Shown here piece by piece: positions 34,213 through 63,064 of a stretch of 64,000 nt of DNA (positions are counted from its first letter, which is position 1; the number at the start of each line of letters is the position of its first letter). Origin of the DNA: Pycnopodia helianthoides (taxonomy: Eukaryota; Echinodermata; Asteroidea; Forcipulatida; Asteriidae); NCBI GenBank assembly GCA_032158295.1, contig CM063252.1, positions 10,590,744 to 10,654,743 on the forward strand, given 5' to 3'. The position numbers were made by a program, and so were the translations under genes. Under the pieces are notes generated by a model, which saw only the letters and a list, made by a program, of their open reading frames with translations, was not told the DNA's origin and ran no database searches.

Positions 34213-35247
34213 AGGTAGTGTACAGCAGGCCTGGAATTTCATCTTGGTGAGGGCAAGGCCATTTTCATTTTGTAAAGGGCAATTCCTTTGGAAAGTTTTG
34301 AAGGGGCACCATGGCCAAGACATGGGGCAACGAAGGCCATGGCCTCAGTGGCCTCCATGTAATTCCATGCCTGGTGTACTGTATGCAGGATTGGTAAGAA
34401 TAATAAACATTGGTTAATTTTAGTCTGAAAACTTACTGATTATGAAGTTCATACTAGAACCATTTTTTTTTTCTGTGAAATATTTCCCTCTGAAATAAAG
34501 TCATAGTCGAGAAAACTGTGTATCTGAAAATCTATATAAAAAAAATCCATGCAAAATCAGCTAATTTCGGTTGTTACAATCAAAATTAAGGACAATGTCT
34601 TTATATAATGCTGAAAACTGCATAGTTTTTCTACTGATTTAACGGATTAAGCTTACATTTTCGCAGTAGGCCTATTTCATGTGATATGGTTGATCACACA
34701 AAACATGATTACTGTATGTGGCTATTTTGTCAGCTCTACCCAACCCTGTAATACCTTTAATAACTCTAATAAAAGACAATGACAATAAGCTTTCTGGGTT
34801 TTCTCAATTGTTATTAATTTTTGTTGGGGGTTGATGTGTTTACATACACTGTAGGACAATGTATGCCGGGCTCGTGTTAAAGGCCCTGTACACTATTGGT
34901 AAGATCGAAAAACACAATTGTTCACAGATTCACACATAACTTACATGATTTTAAAAAGTAAGTAATGGTAGAAAGGGTTCCTTAAAATATTTCAGCCTAA
35001 AATGCTATCGTTTCTGAGAAATGAATAAAACAACCGTTTTTAATATCGCGCGCGATAATAAACTCGATGTTTGAAAAACAGAAAAAACATTAAGGTCTCT
35101 TTTCACTATTTTCTCGTGACCTCGATGACCAATTGAGCTCAAATTTTCACAGGTTTGTTATTTCATGGATATATGGTTTTAAATCACACAAAACATGAAC
35201 TTTGTTTGCGACTGTTTTGTCAGCTCTACCAATCCTGTATAATACCT
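34213..35247. mobile_element. Two TTAA family B MITEs, the first with a nested insertion
   Basis: 34213-34756 (TTAA at 34209-34212 and 34757-34760) starts AGGTAGTGTACAG. It is interrupted at about 34226-34374 by a GGCCTGGAATTT repeat, and resumes GTGTACTGTATGCAGGATTG through to CCCTGTAATACCT. 34881-35247 starts AGGCCCTGTACACTATTGG after TTAA 34877-34880 and ends TAATACCT. Its right flank reads TTAT rather than TTAA. Confidence 0.72.
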
Positions 35248-36724
35248 TTATGGGTGAGGTCTACTCTGTGCTGTATCAGGCCTACGTTACATTACCATAC
35301 AACATGGCTTGTTTACATGTTCCATCTTCCCTAGCTGTTGTTATATTGTAAATGCAGTTAGGCAATTGGTGTGTCATGTGCAGGGTGATAGATTTGAGGC
35401 CCCTTGATTTCTGCTGCTGACCTGTTTGGTTTTGCGAGCGCAGTATCCGGTACATAACTTACATGGATTAGCAATGAACAAGTTCGGGTGGCTGACTAGA
35501 GTCGACCAGAGCCATATATTGGGACCAGAAACTGTTATGTAGCTCTCGAATTGACCATAGTCGACCATCTCCAGTGCATGGTTCGAGCTGTCCTTTCTCT
35601 ATGGTTCGATATACATGTTGTCAATCTCCCTGTGCTCTATGGTTTCTGGTTAGTCTAGTTGGTCTAGTCAAGTTAAGTCACCACCCGAACTTGCTCAATG
35701 TTGAACCCCAAGATGTTCCAGCAGTTGGTGTGTCCTAGCATGGTCCTAGGTATTTAAGGTTCAACACTTGTATGACTATACAAGTACAAGTACAAGTTAA
35801 CCTTAAAAGTAAAACAAAAAAAGGAACAATGAGTTTGGGAGTAAATTTGGAAGAGATGCTTATATAAGAGATAATTATATAAAAGAAACGAGCTTCGCTC
35901 TTAGGAATCCCCCCTGTCAACGGTGCCCCAACCACCCTCCCATCGGTCAAGCTGTAGTGCCAATGCCCAATGGGGCAAACTTTTAAGTGCAGTACTGATA
36001 AGACAGTTTTCAGTGTTTGCATTGTGTTTTGCCCAGTGGACAGGGATTTGAATATAGCTGTTCGCATAATCTATTGTTAGACTTACTTTAACTCATTCTT
36101 TAGCCTATAATAACTTATGCACACATGCATGGCAGCTCACTTGCAGGATATTTTGCCATGTGTGACAAGCTGCCATCTTGTTGAAGGGGCTCAAGATACC
36201 CACTGGGCCACTGGCCAGAGTCCAGTAGTTTAAAAAAACATCGGGCTGGTAACCCCAAAGCCAAACAAGTTCTGCAGTCTATTTTTTTCCCAAACCCATG
36301 TACTGTAGTTTTCGGACTAAAAGCCGCAGAACCGGAAAATCTCAGAAAACATTTTTCAGAGGTCGGTGTATTTATAATCTGCCGGGAATATACTGTGTAC
36401 AAATGTACATGTAAGCCGCATCAGAAAGTACATGGTTTTCATATTATTCACAGAAAGCAGTGTTTGGAACAGCAGCAGTCCAGTCAAACCAATTCCTTTG
36501 TAGTCTGCTGGGCGAGGCAAAAAATGTTCCTTAATCGTCACAATAAATAAGGGGTACAGCACTTAATCAAAAATCTAGTAATAGCAAGATTATTTTTAAG
36601 TCTGTAAAATGGTTTGACGGTACAAGTCCCTAAAAGTTTACAAAATAAAAACAACTGTTCAATTTTGATCTTCAACTTGAAAGTTAGCTGAACATAAAAA
36701 AGATAATGTAGAAATACTTTTTGT

Positions 36725-37232
36725 AGGTGAACTATCTCAACTCCTTTTGAGTATGCAGCCCCAGAAAGTCCAAAACCGAGCTGCTCGGCTGATTTACTCA
36801 GTTGGACGGTTCTCTAGTGCCCCGGAACTCCTGCAGCAATTACACTGGTTACCAGTCAAACATCGATTGTTTTCAAATTACTACTCACTATTTTCAAGTG
36901 CCAACATGGCGTAGCTCCTCCCTACCTGATTGACCTACTGTCATTTCATGTCCAAGGTAGGCAGGGGCTTCGGTCTTCATCTGACACTTCCCGTTTACAT
37001 GTTAACATCAAATCTTGTAGTAGAGGCGACAAGTCTTTTTCCATAGCCGGCCCTAGGGAATGGAACAAACTTCCTGTTCACATCAGAGACTCTCCTTCCA
37101 TCCAGACATTCAAAAAACGTCTCAAAACCTCCTCTTTTCTATTTTAGTTTAACTCTGTTAATGTTCTTTAGGTTCGCTGTGAAGCGCTTTGATCTTGTTA
37201 AAGGCGCTATATAAATACTTATTATTATTAGG
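36725..37232 (+). mobile_element. 3' end of a non-LTR retrotransposon (L2/CR1-type LINE)
   Basis: Translation in broken frames gives KVQNRAARLIYSVG and LLQQLHWLPVKHRL, the typical end of a LINE reverse-transcriptase ORF. This is followed by remnants of the RAFSVAAPRLWNSLP and FKKRLKTHLF type region (AFSIAGPREWNKLP in one frame, TFKKRLKTSSF in another). The end, GGCGCTATATAAATACTTATTATTATTA, is a typical 3' terminus with a short ATT tail. It is 5'-truncated with frameshifts, hence dead. It lies about 600 bp before the LATS start codon exon. Confidence 0.75.
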
Positions 37233-37760
37233 TTGGCACACATATTGCTAATCATTCACATCAGCAATCTCTTCCCCTCATAGCAATCAAGAAGCAAAAT
37301 CTAGTTTTGTGTCTTGCCCGAGAACATAAGTGTCACGACCGAGATTCAAACCCACACTCTGATGACTTAGTCATCAGAAGTTTGATGAGTAGACCTATAG
37401 ACCGGCTTTATCATGGTGCGGCCATCTTGATTTTCCCCCATCCAAACCGAGGCTGGAAGGGCCAATAGTCTGGTTCCTTTTTGTACCCTGAATATTAGCA
37501 TCCATTACTACTGTTGGATACAGGAAACATGACCAAGGTGATGGTAGCTTGATAAAGGTACAATGGACCACAACAAGCTAACTAGGGTTTGTGGGGGGGG
37601 GGGACCATGTAGATCTTTCAATGTCAGTTCAGAATGGGTGGGAAAAAGAGGAGGAAGAGTATTCACTTTTGGAACACTTTTAGCTACGTTTGCTTAGTTT
37701 GTGTTGATAAATCGTAAATTATATTGAACTAATGTTTTGCTTGGTTTTTTTTCATTACAG

Positions 37761-37837
37761 AAGGAACGTCATTTTAAGTAAGTGGATACAAATACTAAAG
37801 AATTTGGGCCGTTGGGCCCCTCTAAACAATTTAAGAG
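37761..37837 (+). other. LATS 5' UTR in the start-codon exon
   Basis: The acceptor TTTTTTTTCATTACAG ends at 37760. The 77-nt leader contains an in-frame TAA at 37832-37834, one codon before the GAG that precedes the ATG. This fixes 37838 as the first usable in-frame start in this exon. Confidence 0.6.
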
Positions 37838-52620
<14,783 letters not shown>

Positions 52621-55200
52621 GAGACGTCAGTAAGTCCGTAGTAGATCATTTTGAAGGAGTCCTAATGACCCGTTCAGCTCAATTTGAATGTTGTCAAAAG
52701 CCAGTAACCTTTTAAAGACCATGCACTTCTTTAAACTATCACCAAATGCCCAGACAAAGTTGGTCAGACTGATTTATGAAATGACCCTTGTCCACTCCAC
52801 AGAGAATGTCCTCAAATAAAAAATTCAAGTTATGGTTAGTTCAAAAATTGATAGTGTATACAAAAAATATAGGTATGTTAGCAATGGAAGCATGAGAAAT
52901 TTATTGATTCATGTCTTGATCGACGAGTTTTCACAAACCGTTTGCAGCTGCCGAGGTTTCTCTGTGAAAGGGTTAACAAAAATTCTTGGACCTACAATCT
53001 TGGCCAACTCTCGCTTGGCCCCCCTCCCCGACCCCCGACCCCGACCCCTGGTCAGTGTTCGTTCTCATAGCATGGTCTTTGTTTCCAGCTTGAGGTAACA
53101 AACTTGTTTGGGGAAGTGGGGGACGGGGAGGGTACTCTATTGGAAAGAATCAAAAACCTAATTGGTGTACCCAATGGACCCTGGCATGCTGATAAACTTA
53201 ATCAGTGGTGAGAGTGGCACGGTTCAACCCTTGCATGAGAACAAACCAAATCTGTATCGAGACTCGCCAGTAACTGACATCTTTGCAGTCATATGAGGTG
53301 AAACCCAAGCCTGCCTGATGCATCGCTGTATCTTGGGCATTCCTTGTGCACAACCTCAAGAATGTAGCTGAAGTCGGAGGTGGTTTTCAATTGATTACAC
53401 TGGTTTGTTGTTCGAGGTTCCGATACAAATCTTAAACTCCAACTTCTTGGATATACAGATACCTGATCAGGCCTGATACTTCTGGGGAGGCAATTGCCCC
53501 AGTGCGCCTGGTTATTACCTTGGTGCCCTTTGAAATGTTTCAGTAGAAATTTACTGAAGGGAAGTATCCTTCAAAATGATTTATTCAAAGCAGCACTCGA
53601 CCCTACATTTGTTTCAAATGTGCTTGTTCTTAGGATAGTTGAGTAGAAATCCCAACAAGCACCCGTAGGAATACTATGAGAAACTTTTCACATAGGGCTA
53701 GATAGCTCAGTTGTTAGAGCGCCGGCACGTTAATCCGGAGGTCGTTGGTTCAAATCCCACTATATAGTCAATTATTCTTTGTTCGACCACAGACATTTTT
53801 TTTCTCCCGCAACAATTTAGTTCAAATGTGGAATTAGTCTTTCATGAAATGAAGACAGTTTTAGAAAATCTGGCCCCAAGGACCTAACGGCAGTTGAACC
53901 AATACGTACTGTATGTATATTTTTACAGAAAATAAGGAAAGTGTATTATGTATAAATATTGATGGAAATAGACATCCTCAAGTTCTTGAAAAGAACTTTC
54001 GTCGATTGTCGTAATACCAGCAGTATGTTTAACATTCAGAAAGAAAGGACTGGTGTCAACTCTATTTTGTCCATGTACATTTAAACTAGTCATTGAGAGA
54101 TTTACTTTTTCACTTTTTCAGTGAAAAGTCACATTAGAACGACGACAGAAACAGTGAAAGTTATTCGTGAGACGACTTTAAGTGACAGAAAATCAGAGAA
54201 AGGGTTGGGTTGCCCAAACAATCTCATGTGAGAATAGTTTATAACTGAACTTAACCCTCCTACTGTCAGTAACTCTTGGCAACATTTTCCACTGAGTTGA
54301 CCAACCATTTAAAATCATTCGACTGCCAAGGTTGTGTACGGTGGCACAACTGTGCACAGAACTAACTGTGTACTGTGTACATGCATTCCCTCATGGTATC
54401 ATATTTCAGGCTAGCATAGTTAATCTATCATTCAAAACCACTTGAATGGTATTGAATGGTCAGACAGCAAGAGGGTTAATAGACGATTTGGTACCTCAAT
54501 GTATATTTTGTCACCTTCTTAAAATTTTATTCAATAAAATTCTAAGAAGCCTGATACTGCTAGTACTAACTTAGTTATTATTGAAGGATTCCCCTTTTGT
54601 TTTGCTGTACTGATTAAAACCAGTACTCTCAGACAAGGAGCAGCATTTGTATGAAATTATCCGACTTTTTTTCCAAAGACCAAATATCATTCCTGGATTG
54701 TAAAACCATCCGAACGCTGAAAATAAAGAAGTTCGACATCCATGAAATGTCAGGTGTTTGATCTTTACAAATGCTGTTCCTTATCATCTCCAAATTTAGC
54801 GTACCAAAGGTTTCTGTATTTTTTGAGAAGGGGATGGGGTGGGGGAAAGGAAGGCAGTTTGTCATTGTTTAGTTTGCCACGCCTGAACGTTTGGATCTGG
54901 GAAAAGCTAAAGCTTGACAGTTCAAAGTCATTGACGTCCAAAACATTGGGATGTTTTCTTCATGCACTTTTGCAACACACGAGGGTGTAAACTTGAAGGT
55001 AGATAAATGTTCGAGGCAACATTTTCAACCTTTTAAATAGACAGTGTAAAAAAATAAAATAAAAACAAACCACAAATTGTAAATAGAGAATTCAAAAATA
55101 AAAACAAGTTATATTGTAGCCAGCATGCAAAAATAATGTTATATATGTTGTGTACATACATGTAACATGTTAAATTTTAAAATGTTTGTCTCTACTACGG
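52621..55200 (+). other. LATS 3' UTR and downstream sequence
   Basis: No further coding exon is seen. A tRNA-like SINE head lies at 53694-53800 (AGATAGCTCAGTTGTTAGAGC, GGTTCAAATCCCACT). Its acceptor-stem ends do not pair, so it is not a working tRNA gene. A canonical AATAAA is at 54533-54538 and another within about 55090-55105; either could end the transcript. Confidence 0.4.
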
Positions 55201-58200
55201 ATACCGAGGATGTGGCTATTCGATTTTGCTAATACAACTTAATCTGCTTAAAACGTGTTTTGTACGCACTATTTCTGATCTTGGGTAACATCATTTTTAC
55301 GAAGCCTGTCAGAATCGTTTTTAGGGACGCTTGGTGGCAGTAGACATACGGGGGTTAATCTACGGTTTTATGGGAAATGTGCGCATGCTCAGAACTTCAA
55401 TGATTGACCCGGTTGACCTGACGTCATCATCACAATAATCTTGGTTGCGCCATTTTGGGAGTCATTAACCCCTGTGTTTAAGGGTACACATACCAAGTGT
55501 GGACCTGAGAACAAAAGAGGTCCTCACAGTATGGGACTTACACACGTCCACACAGTGTTTTCTTTTACAGTGTTGAAGAATATGATTTTTTTTCTCAAGT
55601 GTACAGAACAAAGGAATGTCCATAGAGTGTACAGGATGTACATGTATGTCGTGTGTGTTACACAGTGTAGTGCACATTTTAGGCAACTAGGCGGTTAAAC
55701 GCTTACTATTGACTCCCCAAATAGGCGAGCCTGGCAGATAGTAGCCATGTGTGACATGCGTGCAACGGGGTGATGCAGGGAAACGCGATGTGTCTGCTGC
55801 CACCGAGCATCTCGTCTTATTCCTATTGCTCTCATGAGAAGTACAGCACACACACAAATAAAAAAATAAAATAATGGACAAGCAAAACAAACTTTGTAGA
55901 GCATTCTTCTAGTCTTCTACGACCCTCAAAGAAAAAAAGTGGGAATCAGCTGGAAAGGTTCATGCCTGGGCCCAACTTCATAAAGCCGTTAAGCAGAAAA
56001 TAGCGCTTTGCAGATTTGTCTGCTAAGCACGAATTAGCAGAGAACAGTCACAAACATCATACATGTATACTACATGTTATGTTGGCTGGTAACCTATTTC
56101 TACTAAGCAATATTTTTCTGTGCACAGCAAACTTTTGTGCTTAACAGTTTTTGTTTAATTGGGCCCTAGATTTGCATCTTTACTCTTAACAAATTCGTTG
56201 CCATAAACTCGCAGCGCAAGACTACCCCAACTGTCGCAAATATTTTGCCACAAATCTGTTTGTGACATACACTGTACTTCTCATGAGGCATGCACAGTGC
56301 TTTGCCTTTATGAAAGACTATTGAGTGATAAACACTAACCAGACCTCTATGTGGAGGTGTCTGGTACCTCACCTTCAATATGCCCGAGATCAGAATCATG
56401 TGCAAAAAAAACAAATTCAATCTTAGATATTAGACTGGCCCTTTCATAAAGTGGCCAGGAGGTAGCCCGCAGCAGCAGGTTTTAAAAAAAAGTTTCTTTC
56501 GGGAGATTTGTTGTTGTTGTTGTTGTGATTACCAAATTTGTATTCATATTTTGCCCGAAGGGTAAATATGTAAACTTTGTATTTAAAAGAAAACAACTGG
56601 ATAACTTGCAGTCCCATGATATATTTTTGTTCTGCTGTTAAAAAGTGAAAGTATGTATGTTTGAAGAGAATTACCCTACTATTGGCAAATGTTTGTATAC
56701 ATGGCTGTAATGGGAATGTGTACATGAACTGGTGAAAATATAAACGGTAAAGACCATTTTGTGAATACTATAAAATTGTACGATAATGCTTTGTGTGTTT
56801 GTTCTATTTGTGTACAGGATATAAAAAAAACTGTATTATTTGACCTTAACATAATGAAGTGTACCATTGAGTAAAACCTGAAAGCATAGCTGTCTTTATA
56901 AATTCTTATAACTTGTATCGCATGATGAACGTCTGAACTTGGAGTCTTCAAGACTCGTAGAGGAAGAAACTTTGAAAGACAAAAAATGAGGCAATCTATC
57001 GTAACCTATTGTGCGTTGTGACTACAGTGGGAGATTACATGTATGTGTTGTTTCATACCTTATTTAGCACCAACACAAAATCAAACGTCCTACGAAAGTG
57101 CAGGATCTTGCTGCTTACTAAACTGGAGCCCTTCCTCTTTCTCCCTTCCATACACTGCTGTTAGATTGCACAAGAACCCCAGCCCTGAAAAGTACAAGGG
57201 GATGCTTACCAGCTACAAGCTGAAATGTCGCTTAAGAGTTTCATTTGCAGGGAACAGGCCCATAGCCCATTTCCGCTTAGCATTAATAGCTATCTGTGTT
57301 TTGCATATTTTTGTTCATAGCTTTACGAAAATTGGGACCTGGGCCCAGTTTTATAAAGCCTGTAAGCAAAATAATAAAAAAACTTGCTTAGCACAGAAAA
57401 GTCTTGCTTAGCAGAAATAGGTTACCAGCCAAAATACCATACAGTTTGCATTGCTGCGACTGATACCCCCTTCATTTCTTGCTTAGCAAAGAAACGTACT
57501 AAGCTGATCAGCTGTATGAAAATTGGCCCTAATGAGTCCATTATTGTGTCTGCCAGCCAATGTACATCTTGCTAGATTGCCTCTTTTTTTCAGCTTTCAA
57601 GTTACAAAATGCTGGATACATGTGATGACTGTCTGTTTGTTGTTGTTGGTAGTAAAGATCCGTTTATATTCGAAACATAGAAGTACTAAATGCATCAGCC
57701 AGTGTTATTACTTCATCAGGTGTTGACATTCATGCAGTTACAATGTAACTATTTTCCGTTCTATTGGAATCTTTTTGAAGATTGTTTTAAAAACAGACTG
57801 GTGCCTTGGACTCGGTGAATTCACCATGGTGATTTTCAAGGTCACAATACAAGGCTTGAAGTTGTGGGTGTAATTCGGGGCCATACTCACCACCATGTAA
57901 AGCCGTGTTTGAATTTTTGGCAACAGCAGTATAGTCCTATTCTTCAATGTTGTCACTGCAGCAAACAGCCGTAGTGTGGCATAAAAGTCATATTCTTCAA
58001 GTTGTCACTGCAGCAAACAGCCGTAGCCGAAGTTACCTGAAGTTACCTTTTCACCTGAGGCAACTTTTACCGGCAATTTTGATGCGACTGCATTACATAC
58101 AAAAAGGAATTCTTTAAACACTGGTGTTACTGTACCCAACCTGGGCCCAATTTCATAGAGTTGCTTAAGCACAAAAAGTAGCTAAGCACACAAAAATTAT

Positions 58201-61200
58201 GCTTACCAGACAGAATAAGGTTACCAGTTAAACTCATGTCACATGTGCAATCTGTGACTGGTATCTTGCTTATTTTTGCTGAGCAGACAGTTTTTAAGCA
58301 ACCTTTTCTGCCTGAGCAACTCTCAGAAAACGTCAAGGTTCATCTTAATATTAGATGAGTCTTCAACATCGCCATAGTGATTTGTATTGTGACATCACAC
58401 TTTGCTTTAGCGATAGACCCCTACAGGTACTGATGACATCACAGTTTGTTTACTGCACATCTGAAGTGCATGTGACTGGGTTACTGCATTTCCGACAGTT
58501 GGGCAGAGAAACAATCGTTTTTCATTATTCTACAAAGTGGTAAACAACCTGTGATGTCATCAGTGCTATGGTCTGTTAAAGGAACATTACAGAATTGGTT
58601 TTTGCCAACAAAACAGTTGCTGGCAGTGTAAGCACTTTATGTAATCCACCATATACATAAACTGACAAACCTGTAGAAGTTTGAGATCGATCGGCCATCT
58701 GGGTCACGAGAAAATAGTGAAAAACCGATTACACATTTGCATGAAATCATATAGGTTCAACAAATGAATAAAACGCTCACTGAGCGAAAATTAGTTTATT
58801 CATTTCTCATCAAACATGGCATTTCAGACAGAAATATTTCAAGGGATGTTTTCTACTACCATCATCATTAGACCGTGTAAGTTTTATGTAAATCTGTGAT
58901 CAAAAGTATATTTTACAATTACCAATTCTGTAATGTTACCTTAAGATCGATACACATCTTAAGAACAATTGTAGCTCCTTGTGAAGTCGGCCCCCATGTC
59001 TTCAGTCCCCCAAGAAATATATATGTGAACATTGAAATGCAAACATTTTCCTCTTGGGAGGATTGCCCAGGGCAAGTTGCTAGGGGCATTTTCCAAACCT
59101 CGAAGTGGGCTCCGTCATCAATGATGGAGTAGTGTACATCAATCGGACCCCCCTGGGCCCAATTTCATAGAGCTGCTTAAGCACAAAAAGTAGCGAAGCA
59201 CAACAAAATTATGCTTACCAGAATAAGGTTACCAGCCAAACTACCACACCACATGTACAATTTGTGACTGGTATCCCGCTCATTTCTGCTGAGCAGACAA
59301 TTGTTAAGCAATATTTTCTGCTTAAGCAGCTCTATGAAATTGGGCCCTGGTGCCAGAGCTGGGGCCTAAACCGAGGTTTGGAAAAAGCCCCTAAAAAATG
59401 TCCGCTTGTGACAAGATCCCTGGTTACCCAGTAAGTCTGCTGGCACATAGCATCTCAACAGTCTCCTATTGAAGATGTAGCCTGAAGTAAGGGTGTTACA
59501 TTGTCTGATGCATTTAGCTAAACCAGATAGTCGTTTGTTGTATCCGAGATGTCAGTGTTTGTCATGGTTTCATTCTCTTCATTGTAAAAGAGGCTAATGA
59601 TGTCTAATTCTTGTGGGTTGTCATATTAATGGACCTTTATTAGGGTGCAGCCAGTTGTTTTTCTCCCCATCCAATTCAGTGTAAACCAAACCGAGGCTGG
59701 GAGGGCAAATTAGTATGGCGCCTTAGTTTGGGACAATGAGAATGGGTATTGACTACTGTTGTTGAAGACGGGGAACCGAAAAAAGATGGTGGCAGAACGA
59801 TAAAGGTCTATTATCTAAATGCCTTGAAGTAATTGTTAATAACATCCAGGGTATGGTACACGCATTTCAAGCTTATCAGTTACAAAGTTCCTTCTGAAAT
59901 ACGTCATGTATCAAGGATCAAGTAAACTTTGATAAAAAAACTCTACAATTTCTTACAATTTTCTATGAATGCAGTTAAAAAATTAAAACAAATCAGAGAT
60001 TTGTGCAAACTGCTGAACTGAATAATGTTCAATAATTCCAAAATCATAGCCTGCCTTGAAATTCAATACATCAGTGCGACAAGGTTGATTTTTGTAAACT
60101 TTGTAAGCGTGTGTAGCATCGCTATATTGGTTGTGTTTTCACATCAGAGGAGGTTTTGAAAGAGCTACACATTGTTACAGTACAAAAAACAAAAATTTAA
60201 CTTGCAATAAAGATTCATCTTACCTTTTTTTTCCCCATGTGGTAAGACAAAACCAAAATGTCAATATATCAAGTTTAAGTAGTATACCTGGATGTTATTA
60301 ACCCGGGCCCAATTTCATAGAGCTGCTTAAGCGGAAACTATTTCTTAAAAATTGTCTGCTAAGCGAAAAATAAGCAGGATACCAGTCACAGAGGGTACAT
60401 GTGTTACCTTATTCTGGCAAGCATTATTTCATTGTGCTTAGCTACTTTTTGTGCTTAAAGCAGCTCTTTGAAGTTGGCCCTTTCCGTGAGATATGCTAAT
60501 TACATTCACGCATAGTGTACAGACACTATTGGTTGGCAAATGCCATAGAGATGCACAAATACGTGTGTGTCACGCCACCATCAGCCCCGTACAAAAAGAC
60601 GCGACGATCCCTCATTTTGCCAACCAGTAGCGTCAGTGCACACGCACTATGTGCAATTTACATACTTCATGGGAAGGGTCAATTGGGCCCAGTTGATGGT
60701 GAAAGACTTCTAAACGCAACGTGTCGGCAGAAAAACTTACAATTTTCCATCGTTCAGATAATTCTGAACTTAAGCAGTTTTGAGAACGATGGATTTTTAA
60801 AATCTGCTGCCACCCGGCAAAAGATTCCCATGGACAACCCTCATTAAAGGGGCATGCCAAATTGCTTTTGCTGCTTAACTAATTAACACAAGTGCTGGTC
60901 ACTTGAATTATAAAAATTGCGCACCCCTTTAGCCTTGCTGATAAAAAACCATCTTAGCTGGAATGTTAAAGCTGTACTAAATAGAGATAATAATAACATA
61001 TTGAATTGGGTGGGGGACGATATTGATTGTTTCTGTTAAAACTTAATCTAAAACAAAAATCATAATTTCCACAGCCAAGTTACACAACGATGAACTTCAC
61101 AAACTATTACAAATAAGCGGTTTCCATAACAATCAGAAATTTAATTCAGGGTTTGTTTTTTTTTCAGAGTAAAATACAATGCAAGTCCAGGTTGAAAACA

Positions 61201-63064
61201 TGGTTTTTTAATGGCATGAGTACTTATGTCAACATCGATGATTAAAAATCATGCACTTTAAATTTTTACAACTGATAGATAACTAAAAATAATCGACACG
61301 GTTTTTCCTTTCACAAGAGAAGAAAATTCGTTTCCAATCTCGATGCCAGTAATTTTTAAGTATGAAGCCTTCAGATGCCTTATATTGTACAGAATCAACT
61401 ACTAATGCTTCCTAACAACTTTTTGTTTCAAGTTGTGCTTTGTTTCCGGCAAAAACTGCAAGATCTATTTCACAGATTTTGGCTTTTTTCCCTTTCTTTT
61501 TTTTTGAGATTGTAATTTTGAATTATCTGGTAAATAAAAATACAGTTGTCATGGTCCAAGTTTATTCCACTTGAAGACAAAATGTTGACTGCTGAGGAGT
61601 ATATTCTTAATTTTGGCTTTTACGTTGCTTATGTTGCATACATTTTTACCTCATATTTTGTTCAAATTATAAGCCTGAGACAGAGTTAAAGGTTCTAAAC
61701 AATAAATTTTATTCAAGAACTACAAACGTGTCTTTGTGTGTGATTTACCGGTATATAGACGAAATAAAGTGTTTGAAAAAACCTCTGTCCCTCTTCACTC
61801 TGATCACGAGTACTATTGCTACGGCATTTGTTTTTGGAAGAGTAAAGTTCTGTTGCTACAATTCAGGGCTCAAATTTGGGGGAAAAATCCACAAGACCAC
61901 AGGACTTGTATCTTAAAACTTTTACTGGACCAGAAATAATTTTACAAGACCAGATTCAAACTGAGAAATGCACAATTTAACTTCCATTTAATTGAAGCAT
62001 TAAGACATATATAAGACATACATAAGAGAAGATTTACCTCTTTTGTCTTAAAGGGTATTAAGTATATTTCAAATCAATACTCAAAGTCAACATTTGAACA
62101 TAATTTGTTTCTGTTCAAGATATTATAGAGGGAGGTACATGAATTGTTATTGAATTGAAAACACAAGATCGCCGGACTTGTCCGATCACGAGTTTACTGG
62201 CCCAATGCTAAAAACACTGGCCTCGGGTCTGTAGTCCAGTGTCAAATTCGAGCCCTGTACATGTGGGAACATTAAAAAGGGGCCTGTGTCGTAATAGTGT
62301 CATAGCAGGCCTGTGGCTGTACATGGAATTATGAACTCTGACCCAGTTAATACTGCATGCGTACACGTGCTGACCGTCACATCACACAATATAATAATGA
62401 CGCTCTTTGTGATGTGTAGCAACTTGGTTAGGGTTCATAATTCCATGTACACCCTCAAGTCCGACGATCGACAGTACCCCCTTAAGCAAGCTTCCGGGAC
62501 TGGAATTTTATCTTTGAGAGGGCAAGGCCATTTGAATGGGCATCAGGGCCAAAACCAGGGGCAATTTAGGCCATGGCCTCAGTGTGATTCCAGCCTGGGC
62601 TTCCTTTCAATTTAATTTGCAAACATTCATGGAAAATAAATATAAAAGATCCAAAATAAATAAGCAACTCTTTTAATGCCTTTTGGACAATCCCAACCCC
62701 CTTAAGATTTAATAACCCGTTAAAGACCATTCATAACTGTGTAATCATCACCATAAGCTCAGATATGGCTAATATTGTTATTACCTTTTTTTTAGTCGAC
62801 TTGCTTTCACTAAAATCCTCTGGGAAAAACAATGAAACAGATATGTTGTTTTGTTTTAGAAATGTATTTACCAGATGTTGATATAAGTTCCAAGACACGA
62901 CCTTTACTTTGACCTTTTTGGTCGAGTGGAAGTAGATCAGATCTTGCAGTCTGTTTGCGGCCATTATGGGCATTTCAGCACAAGCCACTTGCGGCCCCTA
63001 CGATCTCTAAAGGGTTAATAAAATCAACGTGGGTGAATGACATTTGACCTCATTAGCATAACTA
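55201..63064. other. Intergenic region packed with short palindromic elements
   Basis: No coding exon is recognised on either strand. Elements: CGCCATTTTGGGAGT-type sequence at about 55415-55735; GGGCCC-ended MITEs at 55967-56166, 57340-57530, 58142-58330, 59154-59347 and 60304-60480; TTAA family A at 58580-58940 (inverted, TTAA both sides); a palindromic fragment at about 60485-60690 shared with 32335-32480; the CAGGGCTCGA element at 61864-62257; an inverted-repeat fragment at about 62320-62460 related to 22310-22530; and a GGCCTGGAATTT copy at 62493-62600. The remainder is AT-rich and unremarkable. Confidence 0.65.
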
